A stretch of 64,000 nucleotides of DNA from Clostridia bacterium UC5.1-2E3 (GTDB lineage: Bacteria; Bacillota; Clostridia; Lachnospirales; Lachnospiraceae). The notes under the pieces were generated by a model. That model worked only from the letters and a program-made list of their open reading frames with translations. It did not search any database and was not told where the DNA came from. The DNA lies in the NCBI GenBank assembly GCA_001304875.1, contig BBZO01000003.1, forward strand, positions 1 to 64,000, written 5' to 3'. Positions within the stretch are counted from its first letter, which is position 1. Every line of letters starts with the position of its first letter. The position numbers and the translations under genes are program-made. This document shows positions 8,357-17,772 of this stretch, one piece after another.

Positions 8357-10620
8357 TCAACATCCGCTGCTGGCGGTCATTTCGGGCATAGAAGGGTCGT
8401 CTCCGTTGACGGCCAGGACGCGGTCGACGACCAGCTGTCTGAACTCGGGACTCAGCATGGCGAAGTAAGCAGTGAAGCCTGTGACACGTACCACCAGATC
8501 CGGATATCGGGACGGATCCTTGTGGGCCTCCAGGATTTTGTGCTTGTCAATAATGTTGATATTGAGAAGCGTGTTTCCCGTCTCCAGGATCGTGCGGATC
8601 ATGGCCACCATTTTTTCTACGCCCTCATCGGTTCCGGCAATCTGCGGGTCCAGCTCCAGCTGCAGGGGAGCGCAGTTTCCGTAGAAGGGCTGGATGCTGG
8701 CGATGCTGTTGGCCATGGCTGTGACGGCCCCGTCCTTTCGGAAACCGAAGGTCGGATTGGCCCCGTGGCTGATGGCCTCGCCGTTGTGACGGCCGTTGGG
8801 GGTGGCGCGCACATGGCTGCCAAATTCCAGCGTGTTGGACCAGCTGAACCACCCGGGGATGAACTGGATATCCGGGTAGTCGGGATCCAGGGAGCGGATG
8901 AGTGGTACTGCCTCGCGCACCAGGCGGGAGAACAGCTGGCTGATGCGGACGGCCCAGCGGTCCGCCAGTGTGTTTCCTCCGCAGTAGCGTTCGCTGTGGA
9001 GCATCATCTGGCGGATGTATTCCCCGTCGATGTCGTTCCAGTTTAAGTCAAGCTGTCTGGTGAGGGCCGCCCAGGTGATCTTGTTTTCCCGCTCGATGCG
9101 CTGCTCGCAGGCGGCGAAGCTGTCAGCCACCGTTCCGATGCCTGCGCCGTCCATGCACATGTTGAAATACATGGCGGATTTCGTCACATCGGCGCCCTTT
9201 TCCACCGGGCCGCGGCTTAAGAGATTGCAGATGAGCTCCGGCTCGTTCTGATCCTGGTGGTGGAGGTGGAAGAGAATGCCCCGGGCAGTGGTTTCCACGG
9301 CCTTTGCCAGATGTTTCTCGAATTTGTTCCACAAAACCCCGGTGGAGGGAGGTGTGCTCGCGGCCTCGTTCATCATCTCGAAGTAGGCGACTTCAAACAC
9401 CTTGGCGGTGTTGATTTTTACCAGATCGTTTAAGGTGTATTCCATCCCCGGAATGCTCATCCAGCTGCATCCGGCGGCCAGGCGTTTCCTCGCCAGGCTC
9501 TGGCTGTAGCCCAGGCGCATGAAGCCGTTGACCAGACTGTTGTCGCCGGAGAAACGGGGCCATCCGTTTTTGTTTTTGAAAAGATATCCTACGCTGGCCT
9601 TGAAGAAATCCTCGTTCATGTTGTCGTGAACCCGGACTGTCAAGTTGCATGCAATGTTAATCCAGTCGGCGGCTTCCAGGATCAGATAGCTGATGTGGCT
9701 GGCCATGTCGTTGCCCTCATCATCGGGGCCTGCAGCTGATAGTAGCGGGTGTCATTTAAGAACAGGCAGGCAATATAAAATTTTGCGGTCTCGTCGTCCA
9801 CGAGGCCGGCGGCGATATCGTGCTCGTAGAAGGGGCGTAAAAGCTCATCCAGCTGTCCGCCGGAGGGACCGCGGTTGTAAAGGCGGCTGAAGAAGCTGAA
9901 CCAGCACATCCACTGAATGCATTCACGCAGCGTCTCTGGCGCTCCCTCGGCCATTTTTTCGTTGCATTTCGGCCATTTCCTCCAGGTTCTTTCTGAGATA
10001 CGGGTTTCGCTCCTGCCCGGCGAGATCACGGATTTCGGCGGCCATGCGGTGAAGAAATGCGATGATGTGCTCCACCACCATGATCTCGCTCTCGTAAAAC
10101 AGCGCGTGTTCGGGGCCGCTGTTGATGGCCTGGTATTTTTTCAGCTTTTCCAGAATGCCTCCCCAGCCCATCTCAAACCCCATGCGCAGGTCGGGGGTAA
10201 AGTGTCCGTCGGATCCGATGCCGCAGACGATGTTGTACCGGTCGAACGCCTCCTTCAGATCGTCGTAGGGAATGTCTGGGTTCCAGATGGCACCCTTCTG
10301 CCGGGTCATGAAGAAGAAGCCGCGCCCCACGAAGGCGTCCAGAGGGTCGCAGTAGAGCGGGTGCTCATCCAGGAGCTTGCAGTAGTTGGTACGCCAGCCT
10401 TCGTAGCCGTAGAAGCTGCCGTTTTCATTGTTGGGTACCATCTCAAAGTGGAAATCGTCGGGAGGAACGACGCGCCCGTAGTCGTCCTCGTCAAGGCCGC
10501 CCTCCATATCGATCTTTTCCTGTGTCTGTGCAAGCTTCCGTTCCTTCAGCAGGCGGATGCGTTTGTCCAGCGTGAATGTTTCATTTTCGGGATACTCGTT
10601 GATAAACTGGATGTTTCCAT
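8357..10620 (-). CDS. Glycyl radical enzyme, PFL-like family, unknown substrate (frameshifted)
   Basis: Radical enzyme of about 754 residues after repairing three indels (near 10615, 9970 and 9715). The C-terminal glycyl radical loop reads VRVTGFTAYF, with the Gly codon at 8477-8479 and about 40 residues after it. The catalytic cysteine is in AAGCSWMSIPGMEY (Cys codon 9467-9469). The dehydratase-type enzymes (diol, glycerol, choline, hydroxyproline, isethionate) have a Glu two residues after this Cys; here it is Trp, then Met. It lacks the paired cysteines of pyruvate formate-lyase. GAAGGAGG lies 10 bases before ATG 10620. The activase is directly upstream and a TRAP transporter is divergent. 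The reaction is not predictable from sequence alone. Confidence 0.9.
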
Positions 10621-10666
10621 GATACAGACCTCCTTCTAAATATGTATAATCAATCGCTGTTTTCTG

Positions 10667-11575
10667 TTACTCTGTGCGGACCGTGATGCCGGCCTCTCCG
10701 GCCAGCTCTTTGAGCTCTAGAACGCGTTCCCGCGGGAGCGGCTTCGCATTCGCGAAAGGATTTGCCTTTCGGAGACTCTGATATTTGGTATCTCCCAGGG
10801 GATTGAAGTTTAAGAGCTCGTAGTACAGGAATCCGCTTCCCTGCACGACGCCGGCGAGAAAACCGGAAATCTGCCGGATATTTTCGTCGCTGTCAGTGGC
10901 TCCCGGAATCAGCGGAGTGCGTACGAGGAAGGCCTTGCCGCTTTCGGAGAGTTTCCGTATATTCTCCTTAATCTGCTCGTTGCCGGTTCCGGTCCATCTC
11001 TTATGCTCTTCGGTGTCATCCAGCTTCAGATCGCACATGATAAGGTCCGCTTTCCCGATCAGAGGGGAAATTTTCTCCCAGGGGAAGTTTAAGTTTGTCT
11101 CCAGGCCGACGGGAATGGATTCTTCGTGGCAGGCATCCGTAAGAGCTTCTGCAAATTCCAGCTGGCAGAGAATTTCTCCGCCGGATAGGGTGACGCCGCC
11201 TCCGCTGTTTTCGTAGTACGCCTTATCCTGACGGATTTCGTTCATGACATCCTCCACAGAAACCTTTGTGCCGCTGACTGCCATTGCGTTCGCGTAGCAA
11301 ACTTCTGCACACTTTCCACATTTAATGCACAAATTTGGGAAATAGCGGTGCTCGTTGTTGATTCTTTTGTGTGCCTTGCTGGGACACGCATATACACATT
11401 TGTAGCAGCCGATGCATTTGGCAGCATAGTAATGCAGCTCCCGGCTTGGGCGGATGGTTTCCGGGTTGTGGCACCAGGCGCAGTTCATGTTGCAGCCTTT
11501 GAAAAAGACCACAGTCCGTATGCCGGGGCCGTCGTTCAGAGCGAAGCGCTCGATCTCTGTAATCATGCCGTTCAT
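10667..11575 (-). CDS. Glycyl radical enzyme activating enzyme (radical SAM)
   Basis: Generates the glycyl radical on the adjacent enzyme by reductive cleavage of S-adenosylmethionine. The 302 residues begin MNGMITEIERFALNDGPGIR. The radical SAM cluster C-x3-C-x2-C is in FKGCNMNCAWCHNPE. A ferredoxin insert follows with two clusters (CIGCYKCVYACPSKA and CIKCGKCAEVCYANAM), as in activases of PFL-like eliminases but not in PflA itself. The GGGVTLSGGE motif follows. The frame is open upstream to 11695, but GAGAGGTG ahead of ATG 11575 and the family start favour this position. It precedes the radical enzyme gene, the reverse of the common order. Confidence 0.94.
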   Translation of the reverse strand: MNGMITEIERFALNDGPGIRTVVFFKGCNMNCAWCHNPETIRPSRELHYYAAKCIGCYKCVYACPSKAHKRINNEHRYFPNLCIKCGKCAEVCYANAMAVSGTKVSVEDVMNEIRQDKAYYENSGGGVTLSGGEILCQLEFAEALTDACHEESIPVGLETNLNFPWEKISPLIGKADLIMCDLKLDDTEEHKRWTGTGNEQIKENIRKLSESGKAFLVRTPLIPGATDSDENIRQISGFLAGVVQGSGFLYYELLNFNPLGDTKYQSLRKANPFANAKPLPRERVLELKELAGEAGITVRTE

Positions 11576-11769
11576 AGCTAAACACCTCTCATATAAAAAT
11601 GATATTTGATATTGATTCTGATTGTAGACGAGTTTGCCGGTTAATTTTTGCATATATTTCTTTAATTTTTGGGTTTTTCTTTTCATATTTTTCATTTTTG
11701 TTTCCGTAGGGCAAATTTTCGCAAAAAAATATAAAAAATAAACAGCAAAATAATGTATAGAAAAAATTC

Positions 11770-11775
11770 TATAAT
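11770..11775 (+). promoter_or_regulatory. Candidate -10 box of the TRAP transporter operon
   Basis: TATAAT lies about 30 bases before the dctP ribosome binding site (GGGAGG). No convincing -35 hexamer is found 16-18 bases upstream; the region is almost pure A/T. A promoter that lacks a -35 box fits activation by the AraC regulator at the end of the operon, but this is inference. The interval 11576-11808 also has to hold the divergent promoter for the activase-radical enzyme operon, which I could not place with confidence. Confidence 0.4.
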
Positions 11776-11808
11776 ATAAGAAAATTATTTCTATGGGAGG
11801 TTACAAAA

Positions 11809-12912
11809 ATGAAAAGGAAAATCACAGCAGTATCATTGGCACTTGCACTGACACTGGGACTGGCGGGGTGCAGCTCCTCTGGAAGCAAATCGGAGAGCGC
11901 AGAGCCGGCGGCCACCGAGGCAGTGGCTGGAGCAGAGGCTGAGGCGGAAGGCGCCGAATCACAGGATGCCGGAAGCGAAGCAGAGGGCGACGTGGAGAAG
12001 GCGAAAGTGATCATCTGCGGAACCAACGGCCCCGGCGACACGCAGTCCATGGCACATGAGAAGTTCGCGGAGGAGCTCAACAAGCTGGGCGACTGGGATG
12101 CGACTGCCATGGTGTCCTCTGAGATGGGTTCGACAGATGATGTCCTGGAGCAGGCGCTTTCCGGCGCGGGCGTAATCGCGGCGACAGATCCGGCCCGGCT
12201 GGCATCCTATGTTCCGGAATTTGGTATTCTGATGATGCCGTACTTATTTGACAGCTACGACCAGATGGATGCGCTGTTAGACACGCCTCTTTATGCAGAG
12301 TGGTCCGAGAAGCTGGAAGGACAGGGGCTTCAGCTTCTGACAAACAACTGCATCACCGGTTTCCGTATGTTCGTGACGAACAAGGAAGTTAAGAAACCGG
12401 CAGATTTAAACGGTCTTAAGATCCGTACCATGGGCACCCCGATTTCTGTAAATTCCGTGAATGCGATGGGAGCCATCGGAACTTCCATGAACCAGTCGGA
12501 TGCGTACAATGCCATCGAGACCGGTGTTGTTGACGGCGGCGAGTGGCAGATCCCGACGATCTACAGTCTGCGTATGTTTGAGGTGTGCGATCATATTTCT
12601 CTGACCAAGCATTTCCTTCTGACCGGCTCCATCGTGTGCGGCGACGGCTGGTACAACTCTCTCACGGAGAGACAGCAGAAGGAGTTAAAGGAAACGGCGA
12701 TCAAAGTGTACGGCGAGACCAAACAGAATGTTATGGAGTACGAAGAGAAGTATCTGGCTGAGATGCAGGAGATGGGCGTGACGGTAGACGAGCCCGATCT
12801 GGATGCATTCCGCGAGGCGACGGAGTATCTGTATTCTGACGATGCCACCACCGGAGGAGTCGATTTTGTCGCTCTTCGCGAGGAATTATACTCTCAAATG
12901 GGAATCCAGTAA
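11809..12912 (+). CDS. TRAP transporter solute-binding lipoprotein, DctP family
   Basis: Extracytoplasmic substrate-binding component of a tripartite ATP-independent transporter. The 367 residues start with a lipoprotein signal peptide whose lipobox is LAGC at residues 18-21, followed by an Ala/Glu-rich linker to about residue 64. The DctP fold then shows PYLFDSYDQMDALLDTPLYA, the substrate-contact region GFRMFVTNKEVKKPADLNGLKIRTMG, and NAIETGVVDGGE. The Arg in the K-I-R-T motif normally binds a carboxylate, so the ligand probably carries an acid group. GGGAGG precedes the ATG. It is the first gene of dctPQM and is divergent from the glycyl radical operon. Confidence 0.95.
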   Translation: MKRKITAVSLALALTLGLAGCSSSGSKSESAEPAATEAVAGAEAEAEGAESQDAGSEAEGDVEKAKVIICGTNGPGDTQSMAHEKFAEELNKLGDWDATAMVSSEMGSTDDVLEQALSGAGVIAATDPARLASYVPEFGILMMPYLFDSYDQMDALLDTPLYAEWSEKLEGQGLQLLTNNCITGFRMFVTNKEVKKPADLNGLKIRTMGTPISVNSVNAMGAIGTSMNQSDAYNAIETGVVDGGEWQIPTIYSLRMFEVCDHISLTKHFLLTGSIVCGDGWYNSLTERQQKELKETAIKVYGETKQNVMEYEEKYLAEMQEMGVTVDEPDLDAFREATEYLYSDDATTGGVDFVALREELYSQMGIQ

Positions 12913-12942
12913 CATGCCGGAAGGCAGAACTGGAGGTGTTAA

Positions 12943-13461
12943 ATGAAGAAACTTTACAAAATTTATTGCAAAACGGAGATCGCGCTGGCGGCGGCCGGAT
13001 TCTTTGCGATAATTGTTCTGACATTTGGAAATGCGGTTTTGAGATTATTTAATCATCCGATCGTGGCAAACGACGAAATTTGTTCACTTTTGTTCGCATG
13101 GGTTTCGTTTATGGGTGCGGATATCGCGCTTCGCTCAAACCGCTTGGTGGGAATGGATATTCTCACGATGAATCTTCCGATCCGTATTCAGAAGATTCTG
13201 CAGCTGATCGTTTACATTATCATGATGGTCATTATGGGAATGTTCGTCTACCAGGGCACGGGGCTCGCAAAGCTGAACTGGGCGAGAGTTTTTAACAGCC
13301 TGCCCATGTCCTATGGATGGGTCACCTTAAGCTTGGCGGTCTGCGGACTTATGATGATAATTTCATTGGTAATCAAGGCTGCGGTTGTAATAAAAGAATT
13401 TACGAATGACAGCTTCAATATCAAAATGCATGACCCGGATAATGAGAAGGAGGTGGCATAG
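12943..13461 (+). CDS. TRAP transporter small permease, DctQ family
   Basis: Small integral membrane subunit of 172 residues. Four hydrophobic helices are visible at roughly 15-37, 48-68, 86-107 and 124-147. The family region FAWVSFMGADIALRSNRLVGMDIL occupies about residues 50-72. It lies 30 bases after dctP with GGAGG ahead of its ATG. Its TAG stop is followed at once by the GTG of dctM, so the subunits are translationally coupled. It pairs with DctM to form the sodium-driven permease. Confidence 0.94.
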   Translation: MKKLYKIYCKTEIALAAAGFFAIIVLTFGNAVLRLFNHPIVANDEICSLLFAWVSFMGADIALRSNRLVGMDILTMNLPIRIQKILQLIVYIIMMVIMGMFVYQGTGLAKLNWARVFNSLPMSYGWVTLSLAVCGLMMIISLVIKAAVVIKEFTNDSFNIKMHDPDNEKEVA

Positions 13462-14757
13462 GTGAACGAACTGGTTATTATGATGATCGTATTTCTTGTG
13501 CTGCTTCTGATCAATGCGCCGATCGCCATTGTGATTGGAGGATCAGGAATTGTATGGTTTCTGACCACAGGAGATATTCCGATCAATATTGCGGTCCAGA
13601 GAGTGATTGCACAGACGCAGTCGATTTCGTTTCTGGCGGTTCCGTTCTTTATCTTTGCTGGAAACCTGATGAACCGGACAGGTATCACGCCGCGTCTGAT
13701 GAAATTCAGCCAGGTGGCCACGCGAAAGATGATCGGAGGCACCTGTCAGGTATCCGTACTGCTGTCCACTCTGATGGGCGGTGTGTCGGGATCGGCGGTG
13801 GCGGATGCGACCATGGAGCCCGTATTCTGGGGCCGAGTATGACAGAAAGAGGATATCCGAAGGGATATTCCTGTGCGGTTCTGTGCCTGACGAGTCTGAT
13901 TACAGCCACGATTCCGCCGTCCCTGGGACTGATCCTGTATGGGTTTGTGGGAAATGTTTCCATTGGCCGTCTGTTTATTGCCGGTCTGATCCCTGGAATC
14001 CTGATGTGTCTGGCTCTGATGGGAACCGTGTGGTGGACCAGCAAAAAGGCCGGGTACGATATCCCCGATGAGTCCGTGAAGGCACCGTCGGCAGGAGAAC
14101 TTCTGACTTGCGCAAAAGAATGTTTCTTTGCTCTGATATTCCCGGTGCTTCTGATTTTACTGATCCGTTTTGGACTCTGTACCTCCACGGAGGCGGGAGC
14201 GTTCGCGGTTATGTATGCGCTGCTTTGCGGGACAGTGATCTATCATGAACTGAACTGGGACGGCTTTGTGCAGTCATTGAAGGACAGCGTGGTGGATACG
14301 GGCGGAATCATTTTTAATTATTGCGATGTCGGGAATTTTCAGTTATGCTCTTACTGTGGAGAAAGTACCCACAGTTTTGGGCGGCGTACTGCTGAATCTC
14401 ACGGATAATCCGCAGATTATGATGATTATGATTATCCTGTTCCTGACAGTGACCGGAATGGTGATCGACTCGAATGTCAACATACTTCTGTTTACTCCGC
14501 TGATCCTGCCGGTTCTGACGGAGATGGGGGTAGACCCGGTACATTTCGGAATCATTATGATGACGATTGTGACAATGGGATGTATGACTCCGCCGGTGGG
14601 AACGGCCTGCTATTCGGTCTGCGATATCATGGGCTGTCCCATCTCAGAGTATGTAAAATATAGTATTCCATTCTTTGCGGCCGTGATTGGTCTGGATATT
14701 GTGATGGTATTCATTCCGGATGTCATCCTGTTCCTGCCCAATCTGATCTATGGCTGA
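13462..14757 (+). CDS. TRAP transporter large permease, DctM family (frameshifted)
   Basis: Main permease, about 430 residues and 11-12 membrane helices once two indels (near 13825 and 14315) are repaired. It starts with GTG directly after the dctQ stop and is preceded by GGAGGTGG. Family features are FFIFAGNLMNRTGITPRL, GGVSGSAVADA (scissor-helix region), TATIPPSLGLILYGF and VTMGCMTPPVGTACYSVCD near the end. It uses a sodium gradient to import the ligand delivered by DctP. The breaks do not remove any conserved segment. Confidence 0.93.
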
Positions 14758-14775
14758 TGGAACGAAAGATAAAGC

Positions 14776-14807
14776 GGGAGGCGGGTAAAGATTTACCCGT
14801 CTCTTTT
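14776..14807 (+). terminator. Rho-independent terminator after dctM
   Basis: A 12-base stem (GAGGCGGGTAAA pairing with TTTACCCGTCTC, one G-T pair) with a 2-base centre is followed by TTTTG. It lies 20 bases after the dctM stop and separates the transporter genes from the AraC gene, which may be read by leakage or its own promoter. Confidence 0.75.
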
Positions 14808-14863
14808 GTCCGACAGCACACGCATCTTGCAATACTTTCAAAAAGAAAGGAAACGGTGGCGCG

Positions 14864-15753
14864 ATGGAAAAGGGAAAAATGAAACTGAGCCGGCAGTATT
14901 ACGAAAGACTCGAAAATGTCTTTTCTATTGAATACAAGGACACGGCAGGAACCTCCAATGCCAGGGTTCACAGGCATGACCAGTATGAGATTCTGCTGTG
15001 CCTGTCTGACGGGATGTTTCTCACGGTGGATGGTGAGGAGCATGAAATTCGGAAGAATACTCTTCTGATATTCAACAGTGTAGATCTGCATCAGTTTGGC
15101 ACAAAGGAGCCGGAAGGCGAAAACAAACGCTATGTCCTGTACTTTGATCCATCCTATGTGGATTATCTGTCCTCGGAGCGTGTCAGCCTGCTGGAATGCT
15201 TCCTGTTCCGCCCCTTCCCCGATGGTGGATCCTGGAGCTGACCGAGGCGGAAGCGGATGACTTCTGTCGTCATCTGGACCGTCTGCTGGAGCTTCGGGAC
15301 AAATCGGAGGAGGAGTGCTATGGAAAGGAGCTTTATATTCAGCTTTTGCTGGCGGAAATGTTATTAAAAGTCAATTCTCTGTATCGTTCCTATCATGGAA
15401 TTGCCAATGAGGATCACGACAGAAACCGGATTTATGACATCGTCAATTATATTCACAGAAATTATGAGGAAGAGATTCTGTTAAATACCCTGTCCAGGCG
15501 CTTCTTCATAAACAAATATGCCCTGTGCGAACGATTCCGGGATGTCATGGGAACCACCCCCAGCCAGTACATCATCAACTGCCGCATCTCCAAAGCCAAA
15601 GAACTGCTGGCCGATGGCTACACCGTGGAATACACCTGCGGAAAGGCGGGATTCAACAACCTGTCCCACTTCAGCAGGACGTTCAAAAATAAAGTAGGAA
15701 TGAGCCCCAAACAGTACCAGCAGAAAAACATACCAAGAGACGGGAGTGAATAA
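14864..15753 (+). CDS. AraC family transcriptional regulator (frameshifted)
   Basis: About 297 residues after repair of one missing A near 15230. The N-terminal half is a cupin-type ligand-binding domain (VHRHDQYEILLCLSDGMFL, LLIFNSVDLHQFG). The C-terminal half is a double helix-turn-helix AraC domain (LNTLSRRFFINKYALCERFR, then AKELLADGYTVEYTCGKAGF and NNLSHFSRTFKNKVGMSPKQYQ, where these are consecutive). It directly follows dctPQM and faces away from the radical enzyme genes. It is the obvious candidate to control both arms in response to the imported substrate; this is inference from position. Confidence 0.9.
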
Positions 15754-15784
15754 AAATGGCTGAAAACGGATTGAAAAATTAGGC

Positions 15785-15813
15785 TTTACAAATGCCGGCG
15801 TCTGTGATAGAAT
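15785..15813 (+). promoter_or_regulatory. recQ promoter
   Basis: TTTACA at 15785-15790 and TAGAAT at 15808-15813 are 17 bases apart. The expected start site is at about 15820, and the SOS-type palindrome at 15824-15839 would overlap the first transcribed bases. No competing promoter is seen between the AraC stop and recQ. Confidence 0.7.
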
Positions 15814-15823
15814 CATCTTACAT

Positions 15824-15839
15824 CAGAACACACGTTCTG
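15824..15839. promoter_or_regulatory. Probable LexA (DinR) operator upstream of recQ
   Basis: CAGAAC-ACAC-GTTCTG is a perfect palindrome with a 4-base centre. It contains GAAC-N4-GTTC, the core of the Gram-positive LexA/DinR box. It sits immediately downstream of the -10 box, where bound repressor would block initiation. Downstream is the RecQ helicase gene, a plausible SOS gene. LexA itself is not in this window. Confidence 0.75.
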
Positions 15840-15902
15840 TCAAGCGAATATTTAAAACTTCATTGACCCGATGATTTGACATCTACAGAAAGCGGTGAAA
15901 GC

Positions 15903-17772
15903 TTGGACAAATATCAGATCTTAAAGCAGTATTTTGGCTACGACCATTTCCGGGAGGGCCAGGAGCGGCTGATCGACGCGATTCTGGAAGGCAGGGATGT
16001 GTTCGGGGTCATGCCCACAGGCTCGGGCAAGTCCCTCTGTTTCCAGATTCCCGCGCTGCTCATGGAGGGGCTGACCCTCGTGATCTCTCCGCTCATTTCT
16101 CTTATGAAGGACCAGGTGGCGTCCTTGAACCAGGCAGGCATCCACGCCGCCTATCTGAACAGTTCCTTATCCGTTTCCCAGTATCACAAAGCGTTGTCCC
16201 TGGCCAGGGAGGGCCGGTATCCGATTATCTATGTGGCTCCGGAGCGGCTGGAAACCGAGGAATTTTTGGAATTTGCCCTGCATGCGTCTATTTCCATGGT
16301 TGCGGTGGACGAGGCCCACTGCGTCTCCCAGTGGGGGCAGGATTTCCGCCCCAGTTATCTCAAGATTGTTGAATTTATAAAAAAATTGCCGAAGCGTCCG
16401 GTCATAAGCGCCTTTACGGCCACTGCCACGCAGGAGGTCCGTGAGGATATCGTCGATATTCTGATGCTTCGCGATCCGCTTCTGGTGACGACGGGGTACG
16501 ACCGGCCGAATCTTTACCTGGCGTCCAGACGCCGAAGGATAAATACGCGGCGCTTAAAAATTTCGTGGAGACTCACCCCGGACAGTGCGGCATCGTTTAC
16601 TGTCTGACCCGGAAACTGGTGGAGGAGGTGAGCGGGAAACTGCTCAAAGACGGGATATCGGTGACCCGGTACCATGCCGGCCTGTCGGACGCGGAGAGGC
16701 GGCAGAACCAGGATGATTTCATCTATGACCGGGCGCAGGTGATGGTGGCGACCAACGCCTTCGGCATGGGCATCGATAAGTCCAATGTGCGCTATGTGAT
16801 CCATTACAATATGCCGAAAAGCATTGAGGCTTCTACCAGGAAATCGGCCGATGCAGCCGGGACGGGGAGCCTGGGGAGTGCATCCTGTTTTACAGCGGCC
16901 AGGATGTGATCACGAATCAGCTGTTTATTGATCACAACCAGGACAACCAGGAGCTGGATGACCTGACCCGCCGGCTGGTGACGGAGCGGGACCGGGAACG
17001 GCTTAAGAAGATGACGTTTTACTGCTTCACAAACGAGTGCCTGCGGGATTATATTCTGAGATATTTCGGCGAATACGGGAACAATTACTGCGGGAACTGT
17101 GTAAACTGTCTGACGCAGTTTGAGACCATAGACATCACGGAGGCCGCCGGATGCATCCTCACCTGTGTGGAAAAAAGCCGCCAGAGATATGGAACAAATG
17201 TCATCATCGACACCGTGCATGGGGCAAATACCGCGAAGATACGAGGCTACCGCATGGACGAAAATCCATGTTACGGGAAGCTTTCTAAAATGCCGGCCTA
17301 CAAGCTGCGCCAGGTGATGAATTATCTTCAGTTAAACGGTCTTCTGACCGTGACAAATGACGAGTTTGCCATCGTGAAGCTGACGGAGAAATCGAGAGAA
17401 TTTATGCAGTCGGGCGGGACTCTTACCATGAAGATGGCGAAGGAGCAGGAGAAGCCCCAAAAGGACAAAAAGGAGAAGGCCGCTTCAAAGCGCAAAGGCC
17501 TGGCTGCCGGTCTTGCCTCCGGCGAATTTACAGAGGCGGAGGAGACGCTGTTTGACCGCCTGCGCGCGCTTCGCATGGAGATTGCCCGCGAGGAGAAGGT
17601 GCCGCCGTACATCGTATTCTCCGACAAGACGCTGGTACATATGTGTTTTGTGAAGCCAAAGACGAAGACAGAGATGCTGGGCGTCACCGGTGTCGGTGAA
17701 TTTAAGTTTGAAAAATACGGCGAGAGATTTCTTGCATGTCTGTCATCCGCGGACGAGGGGGTGGAACCATGA
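15903..17772 (+). CDS. recQ: ATP-dependent DNA helicase RecQ (frameshifted)
   Basis: 3'-5' DNA helicase for recombination and fork repair, about 623 residues after repairing missing bases near 16530 and 16833. Motifs: FREGQERLIDAILEGRD, Walker A MPTGSGKS, DEAH box VDEAHCVSQWGQDFRPSY, SAFTATAT, and NAFGMGIDKSNVRYVIH. The zinc region has cysteines in YCFTNECLRDY and NNYCGNCVNC. A winged-helix and a C-terminal HRDC-like domain end near CLSSADEGVEP. The start chosen is TTG 15903 (LDKYQILKQYFGY) because it matches the family N-terminus. Motif VI reads GRCSRDG instead of GRAGRDG. Its stop overlaps the next gene (ATGA). Confidence 0.93.

Noticed and set aside
8009-9046. 345-codon plus-strand open frame opposite the glycyl radical enzyme and cupin genes
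   Set aside because: The opposite strand carries two recognisable protein families over the same bases; this frame shows no domain and only reflects GC-rich codon structure.
8357-10620. Calling the glycyl radical enzyme pyruvate formate-lyase or choline trimethylamine-lyase
   Set aside because: It has neither the adjacent cysteines of PFL nor the G-C-V-E motif of choline and diol lyases.
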